From positions 1-64,000 of the forward strand of contig NZ_LSHB01000040.1 of the NCBI RefSeq assembly GCF_001643375.1: a stretch of 64,000 bases of DNA, written 5' to 3'. Made by a program: the position numbers and the translations under genes. Positions 62,474-64,000 of the stretch are shown in pieces. The stretch's first letter is position 1; each line of letters opens with the position of its first letter. Source of the DNA: Chryseobacterium sp. FP211-J200. Lineage in GTDB: Bacteria > Bacteroidota > Bacteroidia > Flavobacteriales > Weeksellaceae. The notes below the pieces were generated by a model that was given only the letters and a program-made list of their open reading frames with translations, made no database searches and was not told the DNA's origin.

Positions 62474-63592
62474 CTATATTCTTACCAATTTCATTAGGGG
62501 TTCAAAAGAATACATTGCTGGCCTACTTCCGGAGGCTTCTTCTACTAACACCAAAAGACCCTCTTCTACTAATTTTTTACTAAATTTTGCTGCGGTATTT
62601 GTTGGAACAGCAGACTTATTAGTAAATTTATTATTTCTGAAAACAGGGTTTGTAAATACAAAATCTAAAGCATTAATACTATATTTTGAAGATAATGCTT
62701 CAGCGAAAACGGTTTTCATTTCTTCATAGAGTTTTTGTATTTTTTCAGTAATTTCCAAATTTTTTACTGCTTGCTTTTCTACAGCAATGAAGAAAAACTT
62801 CAACCATAGTTCCCAATTATTATGCTCAGAAACATTCCGCATTGCAAATATGTAGTCATCTTTAAACTCTTCAAAATAGCCACTAATGTAGAAATGAGGT
62901 TGAGATATAACTTTTTCTTTCCATAAAATAAGCGGAATCAACATTCTTCCAATTCTTCCATTTCCATCTTTAAAAGGATGTAATGCTTCAAATTCCAAAT
63001 GCGCTATCGCTGTTTTAATAAGTACTAATTCGTCAGCATTTTTTATATATGATAATAATTCATCCATTCCTTGCTGTAAATGATCGGGACTGATCGGAAC
63101 AAACCTAATATATCTTCTGTCTCTATCTGCAAGATAATTTTGTTCAGTTTTATAAAGCCCAGGTGCTTTTTCTGAACCCCTTCCAAAATATAATAATTGT
63201 TGATGCATCTGCTTTATAAATGCATCAGAAATATCATACCCATCTTCTAAAGCCAGTTGAGCATTTTTCAATGCTCTCTGGTATAATACAGTTTCTAAGA
63301 CGTCCGCACGTACTAATTTATTATCCGTATCTGAGTCTTCATTAGCTTCATATTGTAGAATTTCGTCCATTGTACTTATTGTTCCTTCTATTCTAGAAGA
63401 CAATAATGCTTCTTGATTTCTCAGCGGAGCAAGTAAAATTTCATTATTATGCATTTTTTTTAGTTCCTGATCATATCGGCTTAATGCGTCTGTTGCAGAA
63501 GTAAGCTCCTTATAAAACTTACCATAATCAAGAGATTTTGGAGGGAATTTGTTATAGTGATAATGTACAGCATTTTCTAACATTTTATCCAT
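62474..63592 (-). CDS. Fic-domain AMPylase, self-inhibited, with C-terminal winged helix
   Basis: 372 aa from ATG 63592, which lies 18 nt after the promoter box; a longer in-frame start would begin upstream of it. The Fic core motif HPFKDGNGRIGR is complete (205-216), so AMP transfer to a target hydroxyl is expected. The inhibitory helix SSRIEG with Glu69 lies N-terminal to it, a class II layout that blocks ATP in the resting state. The final 90 residues (about 270-372; NALDFVFTNPVFRN, then AAKFSKKLVEEGLLVLVEEASG) look like a winged helix-turn-helix. This Fic-wHTH type may bind DNA, including its own upstream repeats. Confidence 0.9.
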   Translation of the reverse strand: MDKMLENAVHYHYNKFPPKSLDYGKFYKELTSATDALSRYDQELKKMHNNEILLAPLRNQEALLSSRIEGTISTMDEILQYEANEDSDTDNKLVRADVLETVLYQRALKNAQLALEDGYDISDAFIKQMHQQLLYFGRGSEKAPGLYKTEQNYLADRDRRYIRFVPISPDHLQQGMDELLSYIKNADELVLIKTAIAHLEFEALHPFKDGNGRIGRMLIPLILWKEKVISQPHFYISGYFEEFKDDYIFAMRNVSEHNNWELWLKFFFIAVEKQAVKNLEITEKIQKLYEEMKTVFAEALSSKYSINALDFVFTNPVFRNNKFTNKSAVPTNTAAKFSKKLVEEGLLVLVEEASGSRPAMYSFEPLMKLVRI

Positions 63593-63609
63593 AGGTTGAA
63601 ATTTGATTA

Positions 63610-63617
63610 TAAAAATA
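63610..63617 (-). promoter_or_regulatory. -7 promoter box of the fic gene
   Basis: TATTTTTA on the minus strand with TTGG (63637-63640) 19 nt upstream. Transcript start near 63603, leader about 11 nt. Confidence 0.5.
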
Positions 63618-63667
63618 ATCATAATATTACAGACTACCAATTTTGTCAGTATTTTTTTTAATTTTTT

Positions 63668-63815
63668 TATAAACAAATCATTTTGTTTATACTATCATAC
63701 AAACAAATATGATTGTTTGTAAAAAAAAACCTCTTTTTATAGACAAAGACATTTCTTTATATTTCTTTATAGACAAAAGCGTTTGTTTGTAAAACATTAG
63801 TTTTTTTTACAGACA
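63668..63815. repeat. Array of ACAAA-type repeats upstream of fic
   Basis: In 148 nt there are two perfect dyads, TATAAACAAA-TCAT-TTTGTTTATA (63668-63691) and ACAAACAA-ATATGA-TTGTTTGT (63699-63720). Three further direct iterations follow: TTTATAGACAAAG, TTTATAGACAAAA followed by GTTTGTTTGT, and TTTACAGACAAAT. Consensus half-site TATARACAAA. They start about 50 nt upstream of the fic -7 box and look like operator sites. Confidence 0.65.
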
Positions 63816-63980
63816 AATACTTTTACTCGTTAAGGGATTGATGATCATTGTTGATAATTATGATGTGTTAGAAATGAATGTTTTCAGATATCAGTAAAGT
63901 GAAAAAATATGACAATTGTCTTGACAAATCACAATTGAAACTTTGAAATTAAAACTAACTTTACCATCAAAATAAAGCTT

Positions 63981-64000
63981 ATGGATGATTTTATGGCTGC
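63981..64000 (+). CDS. 5' end of a gene cut by the window edge
   Basis: ATG at 63981 opens a frame reading MDDFMA, continuing past the edge. It follows a TAnnTTTA-type box (63956-63963) by a distance suited to a short leader. The product cannot be identified from six codons. Confidence 0.4.

Larger units (their letters stand above)
63593..63980. other. Gene-free stretch between fic and the last gene
   Basis: Contains the fic promoter and repeat array (to about 63815), then GATGATCATTGTTGATAATTATGATG-type intergenic words (positions 63838-63865), a GACAATTGTC palindrome at 63911-63920, and a weak plus-strand promoter candidate (TAACTTTA at 63956-63963) for the partial gene. No tRNA or further ORF seen. 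Confidence 0.6.

Noticed and set aside
62427-62729. 100-codon plus-strand ORF opposite the fic gene end
   Set aside because: Antisense to the winged-helix region of fic, no independent support.
62474-63676. Fic as half of a two-gene toxin-antitoxin pair
   Set aside because: No separate antitoxin ORF flanks it; the inhibitory SxxxEG helix is inside the same protein.

Overview
The window is an ordinary chromosomal stretch of a Bacteroidota bacterium, most likely Chryseobacterium or a close Weeksellaceae relative. The evidence is low G+C, promoter boxes of the Bacteroidota type (TTTG, then about 17-20 nt, then TAnnTTTG), weak ribosome binding sites, many short SPII lipoproteins, an AT-rich intergenic style, and a set of typical flavobacterial genes (DUF4271-hemD, DUF4296, YARHG, LUD-cdsA-psd next to ftsH-rsfS). 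A tryptophanase gene fits the indole-positive phenotype common in that genus. I found no tRNA, rRNA, CRISPR array, transposase or phage gene.

Layout. 0-9 kb: tnaA, DUF502 and miaE, an acyltransferase, then mutL-rhomboid-EEP hydrolase-lipoprotein as one tight unit, and sodA. 9-19 kb: sufS, lon, small membrane proteins, a short structured transcript with a 25-codon ORF, then rtcB-prfH-TPR (RNA ligase plus release-factor homologue: RNA and ribosome repair), with lipoprotein and hydrolase genes. 19.5-24.2 kb: psd-cdsA-LUD and ftsH-rsfS on the minus strand. 24-31.5 kb: birA, an LptF/G permease, tgt, a DUF4296 lipoprotein, a dolichyl-phosphate-mannose-synthase-like GT2, an esterase, and DUF4271-hemD. 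31.5-41 kb: oligopeptidase B, an AHSA1-like protein, a two-component system, an L,D-transpeptidase-like protein, a nitrilase, and thioredoxin with a persulfide dioxygenase-rhodanese fusion (sulfide detoxification). 41-54.6 kb: JmjC-like cupin, mutS, several lipoproteins, a BaiN-like flavoprotein, a thioesterase, thiL, an M48 peptidase and an AraC regulator. 54.8-62.3 kb: a long minus-strand run pgi-fkbM-folD-queE-glycosylphosphotransferase-mlaE-mlaF-OMP. 62.4-64 kb: a Fic AMPylase with an array of repeated motifs upstream, and the first codons of a gene that leaves the window.

The most interesting region is 14.5-18.6 kb. A stand-alone promoter-hairpin-terminator unit encoding a 25-residue peptide precedes rtcB. 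rtcB itself is bracketed by two inverted copies of a roughly 110-bp dispersed repeat, and the downstream copy forms the whole 5' leader of prfH. prfH overlaps a TPR gene. The end of that TPR gene, with its terminator, has been duplicated (49 bp, one mismatch) around a lipoprotein gene that has a paralogue at 10.5 kb. Other points of note are a MutL that has lost the DQHA(x)2E(x)4E nuclease motif, a tRNA-guanine transglycosylase without its three zinc cysteines, and a candidate small RNA at 54.7 kb.
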